From NCBI GenBank assembly GCA_963696645.1, contig CAVOKY010000007.1, forward strand, positions 2,232,001-2,296,000: a DNA stretch of 64,000 bases, in the 5' to 3' direction. The stretch comes from JAMXLO01 sp963696645. Lineage in GTDB: Bacteria; Pseudomonadota; Alphaproteobacteria; Acetobacterales; Acetobacteraceae. This document shows positions 19,219 through 28,952 of the stretch, in pieces. The notes under the pieces were generated by a model, which worked only from the letters and a program-made list of their open reading frames with translations, was not told the origin of the DNA and did no database searches. Position 1 is the stretch's first letter. Every line of letters starts with the position of its first letter. Both the position numbers and the translations under genes were made by a program.

Positions 19219-20686
19219 TCAACCCACGCGCAGATCGGCGATCAAATGGCCGGGTTCGCTGGTCAGAGCCATGAGCATGTCCCAACCCTGCTTCCTTGCG
19301 GTTGAGAGGAGCGAGCGTATCACGGCGAACTCGTTGGCGCCTTGCTCGGAACGGAATCCGCCGGAGATCTTCTGGCGCAATTTCATCATCCGCCCGTCGC
19401 GCTCGGCGAGGTTGTTGGTAAAGGGCACCAACGGATCGATGAGAAAGCGGAGCACGTCCCGCTTACGGGTGCTGAGGCGCAGCAGGAGGTTGTGGCCAAC
19501 CCGCCGGGGCCGGCGGCCACGACGCCTGGCCTTGACCTCGGCAGGGATCAGTGTGGGCTGTGCCTCATGGAACACAAAGCCTTGCGCGAGGATCAGGTCG
19601 TAACGACGCTCGATCAGCCCAATCAGACCCGGCTTCAGTGCGACGCCCCGCTCGCGCGCGAGGTTCGTTGCGTGGCAGGCGCGTCGTAACAGGCGTTGCA
19701 TCTTGTGCGCCCAGTCTTCCTTCTCGATCTCGACCAGCGCCTTCAGTTCGCGCAGATGATGCGCGTTGCACAACGCGTGCAGCACGCCTTTCAGGGTGTA
19801 GTACCGGCTTCCAGTGGTCGTGCACGACAATGCCCGTGACATGTGCCAGCAGGCTGCCACGCCGCGGCGAGACACGGTAGAAAGTGAGCCAGATGGTCGA
19901 GGCGATGTGCAGCCACTGCGTCTTGCCGCCAATCCGGAAGCCGGTTTCGTCCATGTGCTTGACAGGTGCCGCCGCGACGTGGTCGCGCACGGCATCGGCA
20001 AAGCCCTGGAATCGCCCCGCACAATCCTGGCTGATCCGGGCGATGGTCGCGGTGACCAGATGCACACCGAAGAGATGTGCCATGAGTTCGGCCAGACGCT
20101 TCTCGGGCAGCAACTGGTAGTGCAGCAGATAGAGCACAAATGCGCCGATCCGCTTGCCATATTGCGCCGGCGCGGCAACGCCCTCGGGAAATGCCGCCCG
20201 CGTCTGCGTGCCGCAGGCCGCGCAACGGCAGCAATAGGCGCGGTGCTCGGTAATGAGCAGCGGCCTCGGTTCCGGCAGATCGAACACCTGCCGGGAAACA
20301 TGGCCGCTCGCCATCGCCGTGGTCAAAGGCTCACCGCACGCAGCGCAGGCTTCTGGATAATGCTCGATCGTGGCATCGGGCTTTTCAACCCGGCAAAGCG
20401 TCGTGCCAGGATGCCCCTTCTGGCCGCCGGTCTTCTTGCCTGACGGTTCGCGCAGGCTGCTGACCCGCGGCGGCTTTTTCAGCCCGTCGCTCGACGGTGG
20501 CTTGCCGCTGTTGCTGCTGTTCAGCCCAAGACGGCGCTCCAATTCCGTCAGCCGCTTCGTCAGGGCCGAATTCTCAGCGCGAAGCACGGTTATCTCCGCC
20601 TGCAATGCGGCAATGACTGCATCGCCGCCAGCCGCAGGCGTGGCGTAATCTCGGCCGGACGGGTCGGCGGGCGGTGCCATCGACAC
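19219..20686 (-). pseudogene. IS66-family transposase TnpC, frameshifted
   Basis: The first part (20686 to about 19800) shows the IS66 N-terminal coiled segment, the LNSSNSGKPPSSDGLKKP motif, a zinc-binding ACAACGEPL and CCRCAACGTQTRAAFPEG pair, and the catalytic region PVKHMDETGFRIGGKTQWLH. After VVHDHWKP one extra base shifts the frame. The other frame continues YYTLKGVLHALCNAHHLREL through FTNNLAERDGRMMKLRQKIS to the stop at 19219. The accessory IS66 genes tnpA and tnpB are not present. Element ends were not resolved. Single lesion, so inactivation may be recent. Confidence 0.88.
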
Positions 20687-21237
20687 GTTAACTGGTACTC
20701 ACCCGTGACCTGTCAACAGCTCCCTTCGCGAGGATGACCTGGGCTGTTACATTTTCAATCTCTCTTTATGTACCCCTCCCGCGGCTCTCCACTCACACGC
20801 GCAATCCCGTTTGTCACGTCATTCCGGAGGCGTGCCGTGTGCCAGGCGGCCATGGGGCATTGAGGGTCAGGTGCCCCACTTCATTGGCGCTCCCGAGCCG
20901 TTTCGCAGACCCGCCGATTTGATTCGTGAGGCGCTGAGGCAAGCGGAAGGTGAGTGGGCCTATGAGTTATCCGATGGGCCAGTCAGCTATTCGCATGCTG
21001 TTGACGTCTGCGATAAGGCAGAGGGCGCGGCAAGCCAGATATTGTCGCGTCGGCTTGAGGTGCATCGGCTTCGTGGTGCACGACAAGGCGATCGACAGCT
21101 TGGTGATGACTAGCGGACTGCGCGATCCAGGTGGCGCAACGGCTACCGAGCGATCACCGATGCGCTGGGCAAGTGGTTTGAACCAGGTGCCGACAGAGCG
21201 GTGGCCAACAGCATCGTAATCCTGATCGCTCGACCCC
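20687..21237. other. No supported gene
   Basis: About 550 bases between the IS66 copy and the ISL3 5' end. A 100-codon frame at 20811-21113 (LIREALRQAEGEWAYELSDG) is open but has no feature I recognise. The stretch is the original sequence flanking the ISL3 insertion. Confidence 0.3.
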
Positions 21238-21245
21238 AATATTGT
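21238..21245 (+). repeat. ISL3 target-site duplication, other half of the split pair
   Basis: AATATTGT directly left of the ISL3 5' end. The matching 8 bases are not at the 3' end of this copy (which is followed by GCTAATCT) but at the end of the mirror copy at 9707-9714. Confidence 0.7.
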
Positions 21246-21379
21246 GCTTCCTCGCTGTTCGGGGTGGGTAGAAACGTCCTCTTGCCTGACCATGCGACGC
21301 TGCCCAACTGGTGACGTTTCTTGGTTCGGCTGACAGGGGATCGCGGTAGGGACGCGGGTTACCCCGCGCCCCCCGCACA

Positions 21380-21412
21380 GATCCGGACGTGCGGCTTTCC
21401 CGCATCCGGCTC
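21380..21412 (-). ncRNA. Group II intron domain V
   Basis: Catalytic hairpin of the intron ribozyme. The stem GAGCCGGATGCGG pairs with CCGCACGTCCGGATC around a GAAA-type loop (GGGAAAGCC). Its position directly after the reverse transcriptase gene and before the 3' splice end is as expected. Confidence 0.85.
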
Positions 21413-21417
21413 CCACC

Positions 21418-22887
21418 TCAGTGTTTGACGGCGAACCGCGCGTCAGGCCATGGGTGAAGGATGCGTGGTTCGGGAAGGTAGTCCGTCGCGAGCTTCCTCA
21501 TCCGCTCAAACGTGGAGAGGTCTTTCTGACTGCGCCGCCTGAGCGTGCGACGCCAGAGTTCCTCAACGCGTTGGCGGAAAACCCGCAGCGCCGCATAGTT
21601 CGTCGGCACCGCGAAGTAGTTGAAGAAGCCGTTCAGGACCTGGCCGAGCCACTGTCCCGTCTCCGGGATAGGCTCGTGCCGTCGCTTACGCAGTTCCTGC
21701 TTCACTTCGCTGAGCTTCGCCCGCATGCGGTCGCTCCGGCATTTCCTCCGTAGCTGGAAGAAGCCGTTGCGTGTTTTTCCGCAGATGTGGGTGAATCCAA
21801 GAAAGTTGAAGGTTTCCGGTTTGCCAAGACCTTTCTTCTTGCGTCGTTCGGCCGCGTAACGCCCGAACTCAATCAGTCTGGTCTTGTCCGGATGCAGCGA
21901 AAGCGAGAACTCCTCGAGCCTCGCGCGCATCGCATCGAGAAAGCGGCTCGCGTCGCTTGCCCGCTCGAAGCCGACCACAACATCGTCCGCGTAGCGGACG
22001 ATGATCATGTCGCCAGTGGCCTCGCGCCGTCGCCAGCGCTGGGCCCACAGGTCCAGGACGTAGTGAAGATAGATGTTGGCCAGCAGCGGTGAAATCACCG
22101 AACCCTGACCCGTCCCTGTCTCGCTAACCGTCACATTCCCATCTTCGAGAATACCCGCCCGCAGCCATTTGCGGATGAGGCGGACGATGCGCCGGTCGCC
22201 GATGCGGTGTTCCACGAATCTGACGAGCCAGTCTTGGCTGACAGAATCGAAGAAGCTGCGGATGTCGGCGTCGACGATGAAATTCACCTTGCGTACGTCT
22301 ATCCCGGCGGCCAGAGCATCCAGCGCATCGTGAGGTCCGCGTCCGGGTCGGAACCCGTAGGAGAACCCGAGGAAGTGCTCCTCGTAGACGGCGTTGAGGA
22401 CCATGACGAGCGCGCCCTGGACAATCTTGTCTTCGAGTGCTGCGACCGCCAGCGGCCTCTGCCTGCCATCCGCCTTCGGTATATACGTCCGGCGGGACGG
22501 CTGTGGCATATATCTCCCTCGCTGGACACGGTCATGCAGGTCAAGGAGGCGAGCCTCCAGGTTCTGCCCGTATTCAGCCCATGTCATTCCGTCCACGCCC
22601 GCCGCCGCCTTGCGCGCGAGCGCGTAATACGCGGTCACGAGCATCTCCGGACTGATGTGGTGGAAGAGCGCGGTGAATTTCTCCCTTTTCCCTGACCTTG
22701 CGGCCTGCCGTATCCGGCCCAGCGCCTGTGTCACACTTTCCCGGCTCTGCGTCCGGCGTGTGCTTTGCTGTTCCGGAGTTCCCTCGGTCCCGGCCCTTCG
22801 CTCCGCCCGCTCCGCGTCCCCGGTGGAGGATCTGTTCGCGGGCTTCATCGCTACTATGGCCGGGTCTGACCCCTCAGCCCCGTTCAT
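21418..22887 (-). CDS. ltrA: Group II intron reverse transcriptase/maturase
   Basis: A 489-residue multifunctional protein from ATG 22887 (an ATG directly before it and a GAGGAG ribosome site about 10 bases upstream support this start; a longer frame to 23046 is intron RNA). Reverse transcriptase motifs are complete: RTYIPKADGRQRPLAVAALE, FSYGFRPGRGPHDALDAL, NFIVDADIRSFFDS, GTGQGSVISPLLANIYLHYV and IIVRYADDVVVGF with the catalytic YADD. The maturase X domain follows (ETFNFLGFTHICGKTRNGFF onward). No C-terminal HNH endonuclease is seen, as in class C intron proteins. It splices the intron RNA and copies it into new sites. Confidence 0.93.
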   Translation of the reverse strand: MNGAEGSDPAIVAMKPANRSSTGDAERAERRAGTEGTPEQQSTRRTQSRESVTQALGRIRQAARSGKREKFTALFHHISPEMLVTAYYALARKAAAGVDGMTWAEYGQNLEARLLDLHDRVQRGRYMPQPSRRTYIPKADGRQRPLAVAALEDKIVQGALVMVLNAVYEEHFLGFSYGFRPGRGPHDALDALAAGIDVRKVNFIVDADIRSFFDSVSQDWLVRFVEHRIGDRRIVRLIRKWLRAGILEDGNVTVSETGTGQGSVISPLLANIYLHYVLDLWAQRWRRREATGDMIIVRYADDVVVGFERASDASRFLDAMRARLEEFSLSLHPDKTRLIEFGRYAAERRKKKGLGKPETFNFLGFTHICGKTRNGFFQLRRKCRSDRMRAKLSEVKQELRKRRHEPIPETGQWLGQVLNGFFNYFAVPTNYAALRVFRQRVEELWRRTLRRRSQKDLSTFERMRKLATDYLPEPRILHPWPDARFAVKH

Positions 22888-23407
22888 CATCGGCTTCGGC
22901 TCCTCGCCTTCCCGATACGGACCGCTGCGGCTCACGCCGCCCGGCCGGGTCTGAGGTCTCCCAGGTTCCGACGTGTTCCTTGCGCACGTGATACAGTCTC
23001 CGACCCCGACAGAGCGACAGGCCCTCGCGTCGCAGCGGACCCGCACATGTTGCCTTCGACGAAACGGAACGTCTCGGCCTCTGCATCGTCACGGATTTCG
23101 TGGCTCAATCCTGCACCCCATGCACTCGTTGTGTACGCTTCACCCCAGCCGTCGCCGACTGACGTGCAACACTCACTACCGGGCGGGCGCTACCCCTTAC
23201 CCGGGCAGGACTTTCACCCGCTGGAACACGCCAGCTTTCCTGGCGCACCCGTTTCTCCGTCCCGGCCTGAGGACCCCAAGGCGCCACGCACAGTCGCGGT
23301 CAAGGATGGCCGCAGGCCACCGCGCTTGCGCGGCGCGCAGCGTGCTTGACGGCGGCGAGCATGGCGCCAGGCTCGAACCAGGGTGGGCCGAATGTGGGGG
23401 ACCAACC

Positions 23408-24319
23408 ATGCGTGACACAGCTTTGCTGCAACTGGCGTTGGGCCTGACCCCACCCTGGACGGTGAGCCGCAGCGACTTCGACCGCGAGGCGCACCGGCTC
23501 GACATCGAGATCGACTTTGCCCCGGGCAGCCGCTTTGCCTGTCCGACCTGTGGTGCGGCGGACTGCCCAGCCTACGACACCGAGCGGATGCCCTGGCGTC
23601 ACCTCAACTTCTTTCAGCACCAGGCGTATTTGCATGCCCGCGTACCGCGTGTGCGTTGCGACACGTGCGGCATCAAGACAGCCAACGTGCCGTGGGCGCG
23701 GCCAGACAGCGGCTTCACGTTGCTGTTCGAGGCGTTGGTCATGACCATGGTCTCAGCCATGCCGGTCAAAGCGGTGGCTCGGATTGTTGGTGAGCACGAC
23801 ACAAGGCTATGGCGTGTGGTTCACCACTATGTGGACCGGGCGCTTGCGCGCACCGACGCATCGGGCGTGACACGGCTGGCCATCGATGAGACCGCCACGC
23901 GGCGCGGCCACGACTACGTTACTTTGTTTGTCGACATCGACCGTGCCCGCGTCGTGTTCGCAACCGAGGGCAAGGACGCCGACACCATAGTCGCCTTCGC
24001 CGATGATCTCGCCGCGCATGGTGGTAGCCCTGACGCGATCAGCGAGGTCTGCATCGATATGAGCCCGGCCTTTATCAAGGGCATCGCCGAGAACCTGCCG
24101 AATGCTGCCATCACCTTTGACAAGTTCCATGCCGTCAAGATCATCAATGACGCGGTCGAGCAGGTGCGCCGCACCGAACAGAAAACGCAATGTCTGCTGC
24201 GCGGCACACGTTATATCTGGCTGCGCAACCCGCAAACGCTGTCCGATCGCCAGCGCGCGATGCTCGGAGGTCTGCCCACGCGCCACCTCAAGACTGCACG
24301 TGCGTATCAGATCCGCCTT
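23408..24319 (+). pseudogene. ISL3 transposase, N-terminal two thirds (right copy)
   Basis: Starts at ATG 23408 with a GGGGG stretch upstream. The N-terminal zinc finger (FACPTCGAADCPAYD and RVRCDTCGIKTANVPWARP), helix-turn-helix region (VKAVARIVGEHDTRLWRVVH) and catalytic ELAIDET-like LAIDETATRRGHDYVTLFVD and VCIDMSPAFIKGI are complete. After AYQIRL (24319) the IS1182-like element interrupts the gene; the C-terminus with the catalytic Glu is at 27225-27529. Only this copy retains the N-terminal half. Confidence 0.88.
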
Positions 24320-25606
24320 GAGCCTGTGAACTTTTCCGATCTGCGGCGATCAACTGTAGGGAGCGGTGAGTATGCCAGGCGGACTGTGGCTCGGGGCGCG
24401 GTTCTGGGATCGGGTCGGTTTGGTTGGGCAGGCTGGACGCGGGCTCGGTCGATCAATCGGGCCATGCGTCTGCCGGTGTTCCCGGTCGGAGCCATGATGC
24501 CGCGGCAGCTGCGTCTCATGCGGCTTTCCAGGCGATCTGACATAACGCCGGGCTGCGGATGATGCGGTCGAGATTGTGTGCCATAGCGTACCACAGGGCG
24601 ACCGCCCGCGCCTTTTGCCTACCGCGCACCAACACGCCATAGAGGCCCCTGTTGCGCGCCCCTGCGTTGACCCATTCGATGGTCTGTCCTCTCAGTCGAT
24701 ACAGTGTCTTGCCAGCCTCACTCTGCATCCGCTCGCGCCAGGCGATGATCGGCGGGCTGTCGCATGTGGCCAGTGCGTCACCTAGCGGGGCATGCAGGTT
24801 GCTGCCGCGGGCCACCACCGCCTCGATGCCGTTCTGCGAGACATAGCCGCCATCGACCAGCCAGTTGGCTGGCGCCCGGCCATAGGTCTGGGCCAGCTTG
24901 GCATGCACATCGTCGAGCGCATCCTGGTGGTCACCGTCACCGCCGCCACCAGCCCGTGCTGGGTCTCGGCGGCGAACTGCACATTGTAGGCTGGCCGGAA
25001 GCCGCCATCGGGCATTTTCATCACCCGCGCTTCGGCATCGGTGGTGGAAACCCGCGCCTGATCGGGCTTGCCCTTGTTGCGCTTCTTGCGCGCCGCCGCC
25101 CCCGGCATTGCCGCCATCGCCGCCTCGACCCGGGCCAGCCACTCGCGCGCGGCACGTTCGGCGGCGGCCTCACGACGGCTACGCTGCTCCGGATTGCCGG
25201 TCAGCTCGGTCTTCAAGGCCGCCACCCGCGCCTTGGCCGCGTCCAGGAATTGCTCCAGCCGCGGCATGCGGCGAAATGAGCCGGTGCCGGCGGCGGCACG
25301 CACGCGCATGCCATCATGCGCGACGCTGTCGAGACTGACCGCGTCTGCCGCCATCAGGCTGGCCAAGCCGCGGCTCAGTTCGGCGTCCAGCCACTCGGCA
25401 TGACCGACGCGGAAGTCCGACAGCGTGTGGTGATTGATCCCGACGCCACCGCACAGGCGATAGGCGTGGTGCTGTTCGCACAAGCGGGCCAGTTCGCGGG
25501 CGCTGCCTACTCCGTCCAACGTGGCGTAGAGCCAGAGCGACACCAGGATCGCCGGGTCGGTCTGCGGATGGCCGGGGGTGCCTTCACGCGCCTCGACACG
25601 ATCGAG

Positions 25607-26950
25607 TAAGGATTCGCCGAGAAACAAACGAATCAAGATAGTCCGAAGAACGCAGCGATAGAATCGCAGATTTGCGACCCGCGACGCGGATGCGGGCAGC
25701 TACCGTGGCGGGGTGATCGACGTTGACGACATTCGTTTGCGCTGGCGGCAGGCCGAGACATTTCTCGACGAGCGCGGCCGACGGCTGTTGGCGGCGAATG
25801 AGGCCCTGGCGCACGGCTATGGCGGCGTCTCGGCAGTTGCGAAGGCGACTGGCCTGGCGCGGAGCACCATCAATCGCGGCATTCGCGAACTGCGATTGGG
25901 CCGCAACGAGATCGGCAGCCGGGTCCGCCGTGCTGGCGGCGGACGCAAGAGCGCCGTGGTGCGCCAGCCGGATTTGCCGGCGGCACTTGAAACGCTGATC
26001 GAGGACGCCATCCGCGGCGATCCGTGCTCACCGCTGCGCTGGGTGAGCCGCAGTCTGCGTCACCTCGTCAAGGCATTGGCCGCGCACGGCTTCAAGGCGA
26101 GCCAACGCGTGGTGGCAAACCTGCTGCGGGAGCAGAACTACAGTTGTCAGGCCAACCGCAAGACGCGAGAGGGGGGCAATCACCCCGATCGTGATGCCCA
26201 GTTCGCTCACATCAATGCGACGGTGAAGGCCGCGATCGCGGCCGGCGAGCCGGCGATCTCGGTCGATACGAAGAAGAAGGAGCTTGTTGGCGATTTCAAG
26301 AACCATGGTCGCGAGCTACGCCGCAAGGGCGATCCGGAGCCGGTCCGGGTGCACGACTTCAAGATACCGGAACTCGGCAAGGTCGCGCCATACGGGGTCT
26401 ATGACATTGCCGCCAATCATGGCTGGGTCAGTGTCGGCATCGATGCCGATACCGGAGCATTCGCCGTTGAGAGTATCCGGCGCTGGTGGTGGAAACTCGG
26501 CCAACCGCGTGACCCGAACGCCAAGTGTCTCACCATCACCGCGGACTGCGGCGGCAGCAACGGGCCACAGGTAAGGCTATGGAAGCGCGAATTGCAGCGC
26601 TTCGCCAATGAGGCTGGCCTGAGGATAACCGTGACGCACCTGCCCCCTGGCACCAGCAAATGGAACAAGATCGAACATCGCCTGTTCACCTTCATCACCA
26701 TGAACTGGCGTGGCAAACCGCTGGTCAGTCATCAGGTCATCGTCCAACTCATCGGCGCCACGACGACCGACACCGGCCTCAAGGTCTGCTGCGAGATCGA
26801 CGCCAACCTCTACCCGAAAGGCCTCAAGGTGACCGACCGCGAGATGCACGCGATCAACATCTCACACGATGAATTCCACGGTGAATGGAATTACACCATC
26901 TCACCTAACCAACAACCGCCTTGAAGCAGTTATTCCTCGGCGCACCCTAA
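25607..26950 (+). mobile_element. ISAzo13-family insertion sequence (right copy)
   Basis: Mirror of 10328-11671 with the same imperfect 21-bp inverted ends, inserted in the IS1182 transposase gene. Confidence 0.7.
25713..26924 (+). CDS. ISAzo13-family transposase (right copy)
   Basis: 403 residues, identical in translation to the left copy at 10354-11565. The catalytic triad segments (ISVDTKKKELVGDF, ITADCGGSNG, SKWNKIEHRLF) are intact. The start GTG/ATG codon lies shortly after the element end, and the frame ends before the opposite inverted repeat. Confidence 0.9.
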   Translation: MIDVDDIRLRWRQAETFLDERGRRLLAANEALAHGYGGVSAVAKATGLARSTINRGIRELRLGRNEIGSRVRRAGGGRKSAVVRQPDLPAALETLIEDAIRGDPCSPLRWVSRSLRHLVKALAAHGFKASQRVVANLLREQNYSCQANRKTREGGNHPDRDAQFAHINATVKAAIAAGEPAISVDTKKKELVGDFKNHGRELRRKGDPEPVRVHDFKIPELGKVAPYGVYDIAANHGWVSVGIDADTGAFAVESIRRWWWKLGQPRDPNAKCLTITADCGGSNGPQVRLWKRELQRFANEAGLRITVTHLPPGTSKWNKIEHRLFTFITMNWRGKPLVSHQVIVQLIGATTTDTGLKVCCEIDANLYPKGLKVTDREMHAINISHDEFHGEWNYTISPNQQPP

Positions 26951-27224
26951 GGGCGCAGGTCGAAGCGCTGCACCATCTGCCAGACCAGCCGTGCCAGGTG
27001 GTCGGGGTCGATTAGTTCATCCAGCGACACCGCCCGCAATTCGACCTGCTGCCGCTCGGCACGCACCAGCCGGGGCGCGCCCCGGGCGGCCGGTTGAACC
27101 GCATGTTGCTCCGGCAGGTCATTCAGAAGCTCGGTCATCTTGATGGGTCCGCTGCGCATCGATGTCACAGTGAATCCCAATCCAAGGCCGTTGTGAATCG
27201 GGAATAATAAAGATTCACAGGCTC

Positions 27225-27529
27225 TTTGCCTTTCAGGAACTCTATGATCAGCCATCTGTGCAGGCGGGGGCGAGCCATTTGAAGAAATGGTACTTCTGGG
27301 CCACCCATAGCCGGATCGAACCGGTCATCGATGCCGCGCGCACTTCAAGCGCCACTGGGACGGTATCCTGCGATGGTTCGACAGCAAGATCGCCAACGGC
27401 CTGATCGAGGGCATCAATAGCCTGGTGCAGGCCGCCAAAGCTAAGGCACGAGGCTATCGCTCAACCCGCAATCTCAAGGCCATCATCTATCTGCTGGCCG
27501 GCAAACTCGATCTGCGACTGCCCGCGTGA
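27225..27529 (+). pseudogene. ISL3 transposase, C-terminal fragment (right copy)
   Basis: Continues the gene broken at 24319: FQELYDQPSVQAGASHLKKW, THSRIEPVIDAAR, a one-base shift, then KRHWDGILRWFDSKIANGLI and the conserved EGINSLVQAAKAKARGYRS, ending in TGA at 27527. Identical to the left fragment, including the shift. Confidence 0.85.
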
Positions 27530-27608
27530 GAACGTTTCTACCCACCCCAAATAGCGCGGAACCGCTAATCTTTTGTCTCGCTCTCTCCGTCATGATCCGC
27601 TCCGCCCG

Positions 27609-28916
27609 TCAACGAAACGGTTGACCTCCAACTGTGCCCTTGGTCGCAAATTCAGGGTCCACTTCAATCGTTCGGCGACCGGGAAACATGTACCGTCCCA
27701 ACTGAATGAACGGTTGCTCAATCAGCCTGAACATCAAATCGGCCAAGGCCAAAGTTATTGGAATGCAGAACACCGCCTGAATAGTAAACCACAATAACGG
27801 ATGCGCATAAAAGACGAATGGATGCATTCCGGTGGCCAAACCCCAACAAAATGCCATCACCGGAAAATGTAGAAGGTATGCAGAGTAACTTCGATCGCCC
27901 AGCCAAAGCAACCGCCGCGGAACCACCAATTCGTACTGGCTGCCGGCGAGCACCAAAAGAGAGAATCCGACCAGAAGGACGGGTAGATCGATCGAGTTGA
28001 TGAGCCATCCGTGTTTGAGCGAGTCGCCACAGACAGACGTCAACGCAAGGCATGCCGCAAACACACCTGCCGCGACGATCGGATGGATTCGGGGCAAAGG
28101 GAAATTGCGCAATGTGGCGAATGCCAAGCAGCAGCCAGCCAGCAGGAAATCGAAGCGCCAAATGACAAGGTAATTCATGACTGCCAATCGCACAACGCCC
28201 ACATCGGTGGGCAGTAGTCCTTGAAACCGGTACGCAAGGCAAATTGCCAAAGCAGTGGACACAACCATTTCTGCGGTGTATTTCGCAGACATGTACAGAC
28301 TGACAATAATCGTAGTCACTGCCGCGTAGGCCAAATAGAATTGGAATTCAACCGATAAGCTCCACATTGCTGCGAAATAATACAATGGGTGTGTCGCATC
28401 CATGTTGATGAGGGTGCCAGTTAGCGTTCCAACAGCATCGAGCGAAAACCTCCTCCATCCTAGGAATGTTGCATCCCCCCAAGCTGATTGCGGCAACAAG
28501 CGAATGAACCAGTATACAATGGCTGAAAAAGCAACAAACACCAGCATTGCGGGCCAAAGCCGAAAGGCTCTCCGCGCTAGAAAATTCAGGGGATCGACCC
28601 GTTTATCCCGGAACAACGAGAGTGTTACGACATAGCCGCTGATTACGAAGAACAGATCGACGCCCGTGTAAAACGGCATGGTTAGTCGTATCGGGAGAAG
28701 ACCGAAGACCCAGGCGGATATACTAAGATGCTCCACGATAACCATGGTCATAGCCAATCCCCGCAGTGCCTGGATGCCTTGAAGCTTCGGACTCACTGAC
28801 TGCTCCGATACAGCTTGTTCTTGAAAGTCACCAACTGGGCGTACCAAGTCTTGGCGGGCCAAGAGAACAGTTGGCCAGAACACCGCAACCAAGCAACACG
28901 GCTCAAGCGTCCTCAT
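27609..28916 (-). CDS. Acyltransferase-3 family membrane protein (OafA/NodX-like)
   Basis: A 435-residue integral membrane acyltransferase that typically O-acetylates surface polysaccharides or lipids from the cytoplasmic acyl donor. Family marks are the early QGIQALRGLAMTMVIVEHLS (first helix with the conserved His), GVDLFFVISGYVVTLSLF, RRAFRLWPAMLVF and the later SVEFQFYLAYA and SYSAYLLHFPVMAF, with about ten transmembrane segments. Homologues start near residue 36-41, so a GTG at 28796 is a possible start instead of ATG 28916. It lies beside the polysaccharide gene region and may modify that glycan, but an IS element separates them. Confidence 0.85.
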   Translation of the reverse strand: MRTLEPCCLVAVFWPTVLLARQDLVRPVGDFQEQAVSEQSVSPKLQGIQALRGLAMTMVIVEHLSISAWVFGLLPIRLTMPFYTGVDLFFVISGYVVTLSLFRDKRVDPLNFLARRAFRLWPAMLVFVAFSAIVYWFIRLLPQSAWGDATFLGWRRFSLDAVGTLTGTLINMDATHPLYYFAAMWSLSVEFQFYLAYAAVTTIIVSLYMSAKYTAEMVVSTALAICLAYRFQGLLPTDVGVVRLAVMNYLVIWRFDFLLAGCCLAFATLRNFPLPRIHPIVAAGVFAACLALTSVCGDSLKHGWLINSIDLPVLLVGFSLLVLAGSQYELVVPRRLLWLGDRSYSAYLLHFPVMAFCWGLATGMHPFVFYAHPLLWFTIQAVFCIPITLALADLMFRLIEQPFIQLGRYMFPGRRTIEVDPEFATKGTVGGQPFR

Positions 28917-28952
28917 CCTTCATGTAGGCAAGGATATTCCAAGACATCCTAG

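Larger units (their letters stand above)
21340..23248 (-). mobile_element. Group II intron, bacterial class C type
   Basis: The intron begins on the minus strand with GTGCG at 23248 (GTGCGCCAGGAAAGCTGGCG, then GTGAAAGTCCTGCCC), typical of group II 5' ends. It ends with a stem followed by CTACCGCGAT at 21340. A 33-base domain V is at 21380-21412 (GAGCCGGATGCGGGAAAGCC, then GCACGTCCGGATC). The reverse transcriptase stop is only about 5 bases from domain V. The ribozyme plus protein allow RNA-based mobility. It sits in the ISL3 leader, opposite to the ISL3 transposase. Confidence 0.85.
24516..27138 (-). pseudogene. IS1182-family transposase split by ISAzo13 (right copy)
   Basis: Same gene as at 10140-12762, in mirror orientation. 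The N-terminal part is at 26951-27138 and the remainder at 24516-25606. The ISAzo13 insertion follows the codons for QRFDL, and the central lesion with frameshift is identical in both copies. The shared damage shows that the nested block was copied as a unit. Confidence 0.85.
24320..27224 (-). mobile_element. IS1182-like element nested in ISL3 (right copy)
   Basis: Inverted ends GAGCCTGTGAA (24320-24330) and TTCACAGGCTC (27214-27224). It is the mirror twin of 10054-12958 with the same inserted ISAzo13 and the same internal lesion. Confidence 0.75.
21246..27563 (+). mobile_element. ISL3 element with group II intron, IS1182-like and ISAzo13 insertions (right copy)
   Basis: Left end GCTTCCTCGCTGTTC followed by GGGGTGGGTAGAAACGT (21261-21277). 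Right end, read inward, GGTTCCGCGCTATTT followed by the same 17 bases (27532-27548). Inside lie a group II intron in the 5' leader (21340-23248, opposite strand), the N-terminal part of the ISL3 transposase, then the IS1182-like element (24320-27224) containing ISAzo13 (25607-26950). The 23952-27563 part is the mirror of 9715-13326. Flanks differ (AATATTGT left, GCTAATCT right). Confidence 0.85.

Noticed and set aside
20811..21113. 100-codon frame left of ISL3
   Set aside because: Open but lacking recognisable motifs or a good ribosome site; not enough to call a gene.
9715..27563. A possible composite transposon bounded by the inverted nested blocks
   Set aside because: The inner cargo is other IS elements and decayed genes, the outer ends lack a shared target duplication, and the split AATATTGT pair points to inversion rather than transposition of the whole unit.
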